The notes under the pieces were generated by a model. That model saw only the letters and a list, made by a program, of their open reading frames with translations, made no database searches and was not told the DNA's origin. Source: Dendrophyllia cribrosa (lineage: Eukaryota > Cnidaria > Anthozoa > Scleractinia > Dendrophylliidae). From it: DNA of 64,000 bases. The position numbers and the translations under genes are program-made. The stretch is taken from positions 7,030,357 to 7,094,356 of the forward strand of contig JAJLRJ010000001.1 of NCBI GenBank assembly GCA_024195265.1, written 5' to 3'. Below, one piece after another: positions 1-9,355 of the stretch; the first letter of the stretch is position 1, and every line of letters starts with the position of its first letter.

Positions 1-120
1 AGATGTTTGCGATCTTATCCACATTAAACCTCACTTGTGAAAAACCCCTCAATGATTACAATGGTATCGTCATGAGAAGTAATATGTTGGTCACTCTGTG
101 CTTATCTTTATTCCCTAAAG

Positions 121-3100
121 TACCCATCCATGGTAACTGGGGAGATTGGAGCTCATGGGACTGTTCTAAAACCTGCGGAGGTGGCCATAAGTACAGGAGG
201 CGCACTTGTTCTAACCCACCCCCTTCGAATGGGGGTTGTAACTGTCAAGGGTCCAACCAACAGAAGCAGACTGCGACTTGTAATGTACAGAGGTGTCCAG
301 GTAAGCAGCATTTTACGGTACAGAGTGTTTTTACTGACGTCATATCAAAATTCAGAAGCATTAAAACAACATTTTTCGATTCTAAAATGTTTATGGAATT
401 GTAGAGAGTTTAAAACTACACACCTGGGCCAAATTTTGAATCGCAAAAGCATTTTGGTAAAGAGTTATTGCTGGTTTGCACGCGACGTCACGGCGGCCAT
501 ATTGGTGGTCAAGAACAAAAGCGTTTCTCTCCGCTGGGAACTAAACTCTATTTTCATGCAAATTCTGCGACAAAAATTGTATTGTATTGACCACCAACAT
601 GGCCGCCTTGTCACGTGGTTGCAAACCAAGAATAGGCGAACGAGTATTAGACATTTTTAGTAAGAAATGTATGGAGCGGCCATCTTGGTGCCCCACGTAG
701 GGACATCAACATGGCGGCCAAAAATTCAAAGTCTTAATTAAACCAAGAGTCTCATCACAAAATATTGTATTCACTATAAGTGCCATTAATTCGACTTATA
801 AGCATCTATAATTCAAAAATAACTTTCAACTGGTTCAATTTTGTTTATTTACACGGCTTATCTGAAATAGCGTGACGAATTGCGTGACACATTTAAAACC
901 TTAATAAATCGGAAGCAAAACATCGTTAAAACCTGAAACTTTTTATGAAAGATTATAACACTGGTATCCACATACCATGTTAGAATCAGCTTTGTAGGAT
1001 GTATACTTTAGATTTTTAAATTTTTATGACGTCATGTGCAAAAAGGTTACTGTAACCTAACAACATTACTAATTAAACGATTTGTGCAAGCATCCCACAT
1101 GTGGTAATTTCGCTACGCTCTTTCCAACACAGCGGTTCATGGTAACTGGGGCTCCTGGAACTCTTGGAGTAGCTGTTGCGGCGGAAAACAAAAGTCGTCT
1201 AGAGTACGGCACTGTACTAATCCTCCCCCGGAACGCGGGGGAAGGCCGTGCGATGGAGAGCAACTCCAAACAAGGAAGTGTGATACCGGTAAGACTTTAT
1301 ACAATCGAACGCGCCATTCTTTTGGAGTGCTTTTTATATTTTAATGGTCTCTTGTGGAGATTTTAGACGTAAGCATCCAATAATATAATTCTGTAATACA
1401 TTTTAGCAGGCGTTTTCGAACTGATGTCTATAAAGTTGTCACAGAAAGCGAATTCTGACTTTACGTTTATAAAGTTGGCGAGTACAAGTTAAAATTTAAT
1501 GCCAGAAAACATATATAAATCATACAAGCTCTGAGCCTTATTCCTAGCATTTTGTAACCTCACGCCATGTGTATGAGCATTTGACTGCAGATTTTTAAGA
1601 ATTATTACAACATTGGCACATTTTTTAATGTACGTATATGAGTTAGAGGAAATCCTTATTTTGCAGGCCTGTTAAAGGGAAAAATGAATATGCAAGTGTA
1701 AGTGAAGCAGGCTTGTGTATTCAGAAACAATTAAATTGATTAATATTTTTTTTATTGAACAAGGTCAACCTAAGGTACCAGTTAATGGCCGTATCGTTGG
1801 TGGCAGGGTAACTCGGATTCAAAACTGGCCGTGGCAGGTTGGGCTCCTGCAGCCACGTCAGTCACGTGACATTTTCTGCGGTGGTTCCTTGCTCAACCAT
1901 AAGTGGGTGTTAACCGCTGCTCACTGCATCGCGGATTTTGCTAACAGAGCTAAAAGACGTGCCTGCGTGGAGCTCAACTCAAATCAGCGACTTCAAGTTG
2001 TACTGGGGGAGTCCGATTTGAAGAAAGTTGAAGGAAACGAGATATATAGAGGTAAGTTTTGTTTATACGAACTGCTCACAACCATCCTGTTTTATCTTTA
2101 ACCGCGGTCAAACGAGAGAAATTTGCAAAAGTTAAGCAAAGTACTTAAACGTTAAGGTTGTCATTTTCACTGTTTAAAGTTTAATATATTGCCAATACAC
2201 TGTCAATTTACCAAACGTTTTGAAAGTTTACCAAAAACGTTCTAAGCGTTTAAAAACTGTGAACTGCAGAATTGTCGGCGCCATTTGCCAACATAATTTT
2301 GATCAGGCGCAGAGTTTTGGTCAGTTTTCAACGGGCAAAAGCTCATCATTTTAAGAAAAATTAAAAGATAGTAACGTCAACTAATTTTTTTTATACATCC
2401 TAGCCCATATTTCCATTTAATATTAAAAAACAACACTAAATAAAACGAAGAACGCCTCGGACGTTTGACCGCGGTGGAGCTCACAACGAACTTGTTCACC
2501 TGAGGGTGAAGGAAAAATTGCAACCTCGTCCCCAGACCCTTCGCCACTTTCAAAATGGCGGGCGATACTCCAAAAAATCCTGAAGTATTTTGTCGCGTAA
2601 AACAAGATGTAATACCTTTGCTTCGGTTAAACAACGGATTCAGATTGCTAGAAAGCAAACACGGTTGCCAATCGTTGAAAAGAACCTCCAAAAACGCTAT
2701 TTGATCATGTGTTCCGTGACAAAATACTGTACGATTCTTGGAGCATTTTAGCATCCCTCATAACTTTTGGTATTCCTAATAACACTCAGTCACTTGGATA
2801 GCCACATTTTAGGATTTCACCTACCTATCAAACGAATCCACACATCACAAAATTCAAGTTTAGCTCTGGAAAATCAAAGGCCGTAAGGGATAACTTTAAG
2901 GCCGGCACACACTAGGGGACATGTTGCGGGAACATAAAGCAGGGACAAGCCCCTTCGTGTGCACAGCATAGGTGCATGTTGCAGGGACAGTACGCAAGCT
3001 GGTGCACAAAAAGCGGATTGAGGTATAAAACTCACAGAAATCACTGAGGGTGCCTGCTACTGAAGGCTCATGGGATAATCAATGGCGCGTTTTTATTGGT

Positions 3101-3946
3101 TCATTTCTATTTTGTAGAGTAGACAGTTTGCAAGAGCAGTGCACACGATGCGACATCGAAATGGGGGTCATTTTGTCCCCGCTTCATGACGCATGAATTC
3201 AAACCAGCTGAATTTTATGCAACATGTTGCGGGAACAAAATCATGTCCCCGCAACAGAACTTTTTCGCAAAAACAGGGATGTCACACGAGGAATACTGTC
3301 GCTGCAACATGTCCCCGCTTCATGTCCCCGCAACATGTCCCCTAGTGTGTGCCGGCCTTTACTGCCTCGGCGCTACACGACGGGAAATTTCCTTTGCTGC
3401 TTTGAATTTGGAAAAAAGAAAGGTTTTATTTTTTGCTAATTTTCCTAATTCATTCCAGATGTTTCCAAAGTTTGTATGCATCCAAAGTACAACGATGTAA
3501 CAATGGACTACGACATTGCCTTGTTGCATCTTCGTACAGCTGTCAACTATAATGACGTCATGAGCCCCATATGCATGCCCAGTCCTCCCGGTAATTTTCC
3601 CGCCGGCACAAGTTGCTATGTGACGGGTTGGGGCAAAATTAAGGAGTCAGGCCCAGCATCGGATAAGCTACGTGTGGCCCCGGTCCCTATTATTGATCAC
3701 GAGAAGTGCAATGAGATGTACGAAAACCGGATCACGGCGGGCATGACCTGTGCAGGGTACGAGCGAGGTCGGATTGATAGTTGCCAAGGTGACAGCGGAG
3801 GTCCCCTTGTTTGTCTGCAGAATGGAACGCTTGTATTGGCTGGAGCCGTCAGCTGGGGATTTGGATGCGCCAATAAGGGACAGCCGGGTGTGTACGCGAA
3901 CATCAGTTACTTCCGGTCTTGGATTGAGGAACGGCTGGAGGGATGA
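121..3946 (+). CDS. TSP1-TSP1-trypsin-like serine protease (gene 1, 5' partial)
   Basis: Exons at 121-300, 1133-1288, 1764-2051 and 3459-3946 (stop TGA 3944-3946), joined by GT-AG introns all in phase 1. Exon 1 encodes a TSP1 module with the [16 protein letters not shown] signature. Exon 2 encodes a second, shortened TSP1 ([13 protein letters not shown]). The last two exons encode an S1 protease: activation site NGR/IVGG, catalytic His in LTAAHC, Asp in DYDIALL, Ser in GDSGGP. Asp at the S1-pocket position ([10 protein letters not shown]) plus Gly in VSWG and PGVY predict cleavage after Lys/Arg. The expected product is a secreted zymogen with TSP1 modules for matrix or glycan binding. The signal peptide exon must lie before position 1. 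The propeptide lacks the usual Cys that pairs with the Cys of SPICMP. The 1.4-kb intron before the last exon holds a Harbinger-type element. Family assignment is sure; exon 2 is slightly less so. Confidence 0.9.
470..632. mobile_element. MITE-like inverted repeat in gene 1 intron 1
   Basis: Two inverted arms begin with TGGTTTGCA and continue into GTCACGGCGGCCATATTGG on the left; the right arm is its imperfect reverse complement (CCAACATGGCCGCC, then CACGTGGTTGCAAACCA). The core resembles the element at 20860-21030. There is no coding capacity. The rest of this intron (301-1132) and the intron 1289-1763 show nothing further recognisable. Confidence 0.65.
2520..2720 (-). repeat. Dispersed repeat, second copy near 48341-48585
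   Basis: Read on the minus strand, this stretch matches 48341-48585 (plus strand) with many substitutions. Both share GCGTTTTTGGAGGTT, a GATTGG..GCCGTGTTTG block, ACGCGACAAAAT and an AAATGGCGGG segment. In both places it sits just beside a copy of the Harbinger-type element, so the two may have moved or been duplicated together, or mark a favoured insertion neighbourhood. No protein is recognised. Confidence 0.6.
2899..3358. mobile_element. PIF/Harbinger-type non-autonomous element, copy 1
   Basis: TIRs begin AGGCCGGCACACACTAGGGG and end with the reverse complement. They are flanked by TTA on both sides (2896-2898 and 3359-3361), matching the TWA target duplication of the PIF/Harbinger superfamily. 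The interior repeats the words GGGGACATGTTGC and CCCCGCAACATG. It lies in the last intron of protease gene 1. A longer copy in opposite orientation is at 48644-49220. Confidence 0.85.
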
Positions 3947-4149
3947 GGAAGAAACCCAGGGCACCATTACGAGTGCGCAAACATCGAAAAAGTCTCAAAT
4001 TTTATTTTGCATTTGCACTGTCTACAAAAACAAACAGAACCACATTGAGGAATTGCTCGATAGATTTTTTATGCAAATAGTAACCCTTTTAAGTTTATTT
4101 ACAAACTTAAACGTTAGCTTGATGATCTGACACAACACATAAGCTGTCC

Positions 4150-4345
4150 ACAGGAGAGTACTGCTCAATAGGTTTCATTTGAATGGTCACACTTTAGGAT
4201 TTTATCCCCAGGCTCAAAAGTTAGTATCACCAGTGAACGGCAGAATAAACAGAACCACAGGAAAGTACTGCTAAATAGGCCGTTTCATTTGAAAGGTCGC
4301 ACTTTATAGGATTTCATCCACAGACTCAAAGTTAGAACCTTTTGC
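4150..4345 (+). repeat. Two units of a dispersed ~108-bp repeat
   Basis: Two tandem units carry AGTACTGCT, then TTTCATTTGAATGGTCACAC, ATCCACAGACTCAAA and GTTAGAACC. The same unit forms the six-copy array at 22931-23560, with single copies near 10686-10760 (inverted), 27985-28060 and 45860-45920. It lies in the 3' flank of protease gene 1. The flank from 3947 to 4627 holds no other feature I can support. Confidence 0.75.
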
Positions 4346-4849
4346 TTTTTCCAGCATGTTAAACACTCTGGATTTATCCACAATTTCATTAAATAACCAT
4401 ATCCGAAACACACGACTTCAGATTTGACTCAAAAGAAAAAAGGAAAAAGTACTAGTAAAGAGTCAACTTAATGATCTGAATGATATCCAAAACTAGTTAG
4501 TATCGTAACCTGTATAGGACCTCAGAATGGCAGGAGCGGTAGCTTTGTAGTCACACTGGCTTAGCTTATTGCAACCCTTAGTCAGTCAGTGATAGTCTCT
4601 TGTTAATATTCATTTTTCCCAGCTATAGAGCGGTTTTCAATTGAGAGTGGAAAGTAATTTGGTTATTGCTTTAGTTTCAATTTGCATTGCTACGCTCGCG
4701 CGCCACTTTCTCAACCAATCAGAAGTGAAATCAAAGCCAATCGAGACTTTTACTCGCACGCGTTTTCCCGCGCTTGGCGCCGGTGATGTGTATTTGCTTC
4801 GAGCTCTGATTGGTTCATTGAATTGTCTGCCTCTGTTTTTATTGACCAA

Positions 4850-5090
4850 GGCCGGGTTGTTCGAAGCACGATTAAGCTAACCCAGGGTTAGCATCAATTT
4901 TTTTTCCAGTTAAATAATTAATCAATGAAGATTTTTCCAAAGTATTTTTGCTCTTTAGTTTCGTTTCTGACTTATTTTCTTATGTAACTTAAAATTAGTT
5001 TTTGAAAACACTTCTAACAAGTGAAATTCAATCCTCGGTTAAGTTTTAATCCTGGGTTAGCGTTAACCGGCTTTCGAACAACCGGGCCCA
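4850..5090. mobile_element. Inner TIR element 1 (GGCCGGGTTGTTCGAA)
   Basis: The left end GGCCGGGTTGTTCGAA pairs with the right end TTCGAACAACCGGGCC. Subterminal GCTAACCCAGGGTTAGC-type palindromic words are repeated at both ends. It sits inside the MITE at 4628-5409. There is no ORF. Confidence 0.75.
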
Positions 5091-5096
5091 GGGTTC

Positions 5097-5264
5097 AATA
5101 GACCAATTTCGATATATTAAAATTCATACTTGACTCCGAAGCTTGGGGGAATAAAACAAAAGAAATGAATAATTCAACGCTGAACCTCGATGTGATTTCT
5201 TTTGTTTTATTCCCCCAAGCCTCGGAGCCAAGTATGAATTTTAATATATCGAAATTGGTCTATT
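5097..5264. mobile_element. Inner hairpin element 2 (AATAGACCAATTTCG)
   Basis: Long arms that are nearly perfect reverse complements start AATAGACCAATTTCGATATA and run through TTGGGGGAATAAAACAAAAG, leaving a short loop. Transcribed RNA would form a hairpin of roughly 70 bp. It is abutted by inner element 3, with a CAATA/TTCAATA overlap. Confidence 0.85.
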
Positions 5265-5366
5265 CAATAAAACTTTTACAATTGTAATTTACAAATGTAG
5301 CTATTGTTTTCAACCTCTGAAACAATGACTACACTTGTAAATTACACTTGTAAAAGTTTTATTGAA
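5263..5366. mobile_element. Inner hairpin element 3 (TTCAATAAAACTTTTACA)
   Basis: The left arm TTCAATAAAACTTTTACA with TGTAATTTACAA is mirrored by TTGTAAATTACA with TGTAAAAGTTTTATTGAA at the right. It is a 104-bp hairpin MITE nested with the two preceding elements. Confidence 0.8.
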
Positions 5367-5409
5367 TTATCCCAGGATTGGTTTTAAGACACTCAAGTGA
5401 TAACCGCTC

Positions 5410-6875
5410 TATCAACAAAAAGTAGAAAATCTCCGTTCGGAATCCGATTTCAGAAGCTGATGATCAAGGGGAGATTTTCTTGAGGTAATTTGCCACAATG
5501 TTCTCCCAACTAACTAGTTAATTTTATGCGCAATTTAAAACTTAAATAGATTTAAGGATTAGAAGTAAAACAAAATATTGTTATTAATCCCATGGGTATA
5601 GAAACCACAATAGATGTCTGTCTTTATCCAGGCCGCGGGGGAGGTCTTTATATAATTGCTAATTCCTAGTATGCCGTAAAAGACCTTATATTTATAGAGA
5701 ATTCGTCCAAAAGGAATAAATAGTAGATTTTAAGTTATTAAGGCAGTAGGCGCATTATTTTATTGTAGCATTCAAAGCGGCGTTTATACTGTACTCGGTT
5801 TCTTTGCTCTCGTGGATCCTCGAATCTCGAGCTTCCACGCGCAACTGATAGGGACTATAGAGATAGGGACTAGTCGCAATGTAGAATCACGGTTTAGTGA
5901 TTTTTGTTAGGCAACCGAGGAAAAAATGACGAATGTAAACAAACCAAATTCCGTTGATGAAAAACATCATGCATTTATAACATCTTTGCTTTATGGATAA
6001 ATCTAAGATGTAATGTACTGAGCGGAGTGACTTTTCTTTTTTATAGCGATGTTATGCTGCATTCTTTAATGATAATAAATAAATATTAATGCATCAAGTA
6101 AAAATTTAACACTTGTAATTAAAAATATTTGATTCTAAGTCATTAACATTGATAAAAAAAAAGCTTTAACAAGAAAATCCAAGTTCCGGTTTAAGTTAAA
6201 CTACTTGTGTCGGCTTAACCGGAACAACTCTGCCATCGATCTTTTAGAGAGGCCTTTATGCCGTCTTCGAAATTTAATAAAATCTGCGTAATTTTTCGAA
6301 CACGGCCCAACTAATCCGAACTTTACGCTCATTCGAACCGAAAGCAGTTTCTCCGGCTTTATTCCATTACAGTAGTTCAACTCTCGTTAACTCGAACCTG
6401 TTAATGTTATTGCGATCCAACTCCAAGAGAAATCTTGATCACCATTCACAAATCCCAAACGTAAAACAGAAAGAAATAATTATTTACTGACAATGTCTTA
6501 GCTGCATAACAATTCATTATACTACTTCACGTTCTTATAAAGGGGAACAGAGATAGCCTTTGCAAGTCTCGCTTTGGCTGTTCAAAGGCCACCCCCGGGA
6601 GGCCACCCACCTGAATGGCTCCCGGATTTCGATTTCCCAGACTCGACGTCGATCAAAATGGGTTGAGTTTGTTCCCTTGGTCAAAAAGTATTCTGCCGGA
6701 TTCTTCGAGTTTAAACAATTAGATCCATGCCAGCAATTTTTCTTAACAAGATCAATTGTGTGCTAGATCAATTGTGTGTAAAAGATGAAACAAAATTTCC
6801 CTTCACGAGTTATTCTTGACACGTTTAGTTTTCTCGTGTAAAAGAATACCGAAATTCATTGTCAAGTTTTCTTTA
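5410..6875. other. Intergenic stretch without recognised gene
   Basis: AT-rich spacer between protease genes 1 and 2. No exon-like ORF with splice sites or family signature is visible. A segment around 6360-6420 carries GTTAACTCGAAC words reminiscent of mariner/Tigger-type repeat ends, but no pair of ends was found. Confidence 0.5.
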
Positions 6876-7305
6876 AGTAACAATCCGTGTAAGAAGTAGG
6901 CAATTCTCCATTGTTCCGATGCATTTCGCTTTCCCCACATAAGAATGTTTAGATTTTCGTACTGAGAATACGTCAACCTATGGACAACATGGTTTTGAAA
7001 TAAAATTTACTGAAACTTTATTTTAAAGCGATGTTTCTTTTGTGTTACAAGATTTCATCCAATCGTGAGACTCCAAAACAATGGCCAAGAAAGACTTCTA
7101 ATTTTCCATGTTCCCCACATAGAATTTTTGTTGCATTAAAAATCACAATAGTTTTCACTAAAAGGGAATCAATTAGTAAACTAGAGATAAATAAATGCGC
7201 TGCCTGATGAAGTTATGGTACATTTTCATGTTTTAGCCAATGAGGTGGACACCTTTCTGCATTCCGTGCATTTGAGTTGCCTACTTCTTACACGGATTGT
7301 TACTT
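6876..7305. mobile_element. TIR element (AGTAACAATCCGTGTAAG)
   Basis: The 28-29-bp terminal inverted repeat AGTAACAATCCGTGTAAGAA at 6876 is mirrored at 7276-7305. The ~430-bp interior is AT-rich and non-coding, so it is a non-autonomous element. Target duplication is unclear. Confidence 0.8.
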
Positions 7306-9051
7306 AACAAATTCACCTGCTCGTCTGTAAAGGATGAAATTAAAGAAGCTAAGAATACCAAGCTTCCTCGGCTGTGAACGTTTTTCTTGATAATTTTTCT
7401 CTTGACGAGTCATGCCAGTTTTTCATCAAGTTGACTTAGTAAGATAAAACTGTCTAATTGTGTCGTACACACGAGACATTAGTGTTAGCCGAAAATTATA
7501 ATTGATAATTATCAAGGAAAAGGTGCCTTTTCTAGATTCACTTATCTTATGCAAATCTGGTTCCTTTTCTTAATTTTCTCTCTTCTTTTTCGGGTCCAAA
7601 ATGGCGGATCCTATGATCGAAAAATTTGAAATATAGTATATATAAGAAACATAACGACCTTACAAATCCACTGCGCATTCTTTCACGAACGAACGCGTAT
7701 GCCTGAGCAAACAGTAAGGACATTTTGGATGGTGAAGTATGTAGCACTATCTAGACCTGTACAGAGCTTCTGCTCTGTACACCCCGAATTGGGGTATGTG
7801 TGTTGATTAAAATTAATCGAAGATCGAAGGTAGCTCCCTGCATGATCCACATAGCGATACGTCGTCAACATGTTCTACTTAGCTGTTCCTTTTTAGCCTC
7901 CTCGTTAGCAATTAGGAAGAAAAGAAAGGCGAGGAGAGGAGAAGGGAGGGATATAGAAAGGAGTTAGGGGAAGGGCGGATGTTTCTCCGCAATTCGTTCG
8001 CAGCTTCTCTTTTCGCTCCTAACCCAAAGGGAACGTTCACAGCTATTCCTTTTAAACACGAAGTGCCACTATAAAAAGTATGGCACCTCTTTTAGGGGCT
8101 TTAGGCTTTAGACTCCTTGTCGTGCCTCGGGAGCTAAGCCGCGCGAATTCGAGCGAAAAATATATTTATATACTTAAAGATGTCGTGCAGTTGCCTGGCA
8201 ACAGCGTAACAAAGCTTGAATGACGTCAGACAAACGAAAGAGAGGATGATGGGAACGCCTGTGGTACTACCTCATGTAAGCCTATATAGGAGCACAGTAA
8301 ACAAAGATAGCGGACAGTAAACGGTACGCGAACCATCGAAAGGACCTTTTACCGACGTTTTCACTAAATCTTCAATATTTCTTATTTCTCTTAATTTTAC
8401 CAGTCCTTTGAGAAAACGATTTCCTCCCAAACCTACCCAAAAATCACCCAAAAATTCACAAAACACCCCACAACATAGATTCACGGGATGAGCAAAGAGT
8501 TTTTGGATTGCTTGAAACGTGAACGAGATATTTCCATTAAAGCCATGTCAGTGGCGGAAAAATGGCGTTCATATTTATCCCCGCCTTAACTAAGTTCAAG
8601 CGCTGGCTCAGGCGCAGACTTTTAACGGACCAATAGCTTTTAACTTAGTTTTTATTATTTAGTTTCAATATTTTTATTATTGTATTAGTTTTTAACCTAG
8701 TTTTATTATCTAAATCATATTTTTATTACTATTGAAACTATTTCGCTGAAAAGCCTCGTTGGGGAAGTGAAATAAAGTATGTAAATGTAGGCGTCTTTTA
8801 GCCATGAAACGTGGTTGACTAGATCCTTCCCAAGACGCCCCACGATCCCTGTTTTCCTGCGCTGCATTGGCACCTGAGGACGAAGCGCGCGCAGTCCCCA
8901 GTCAGTTTGTTCCAGACGAGCCCCTGGTGCATCACAAGTATTTTACAATGTACCTCTAGCACGGTGAAAGAAGAGCAAAGTAAAAGCTAATGAAGTGGAG
9001 ATATTAATATTGAGCAGTAGCGTTATTAGTTTGTACAAATTATATGTCAAG
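7306..9051. other. Intergenic stretch upstream of protease gene 2
   Basis: No supported gene. The 8540-8790 part, with repeated TTTTTATTATT and AGTTTTTAACCTAGTTTT words followed by AATAAAGT, looks like the 3' tail of an old retroelement or repeat. I could not find an ORF belonging to it. Confidence 0.4.
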
Positions 9052-9250
9052 TATGCCACCGGCAATGTTCTCATAAGACAGTTCTGTCGCAAACGCACTG
9101 TTAAAAACCACCGGCATGCCTGGGCAGTTGAATTTGACTTGACTTCGCAAGCATACCGGCCGCAAAGACATGGGATAGCTTCTGATGCTGGCGGCAGATG
9201 TTCGGTATGCGGGAACAATACCTCAGGCAGAATTGGCGACAATGTCACAG
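9052..9250 (+). CDS. Candidate upstream exon of protease gene 2
   Basis: A 199-nt open segment bounded by ATGTCAAG and ACAG/GTATGT. The donor is in phase 1, which is what the TSP1 exon at 9356 requires. The translation is coding-like in composition and has one CxxC (CSVCGN) and two N-glycosylation sequons (NTS, NVT), but matches no family I recognise. Against it: the acceptor lacks a good pyrimidine tract, and GTATG/CCGGC words recur through the segment as in repeats. It could be a propeptide exon or chance. Confidence 0.3.
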
Positions 9251-9355
9251 GTATGTCGGCGGCATATGAGAACCAGCCTAAGCTAAGCGAGGGTGGACAC
9301 TTAAAAGAGAAAAAAAAAGAAGTAGTTAGCGTTACTAAATAATTTTCTTTTCCAG

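Larger units (their letters stand above)
4628..5409. mobile_element. GAGCGGTTTTCAA-family MITE interrupted by three inner elements
   Basis: The left TIR GAGCGGTTTTCAATTGAG is preceded by TA and the right TIR CTCAAGTGATAACCGCTC is followed by TA, suggesting a TA target duplication. Only about 220 bp at the left and 43 bp at the right belong to this family; the rest is three separate inverted-repeat elements (4850-5090, 5097-5264, 5263-5366). Other copies: 11195-11481, 12299-12589, 15407-15684, 18420-18667. Conserved internal words include CAATCAGAA and GCGGGAAAACGC. Confidence 0.85.
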
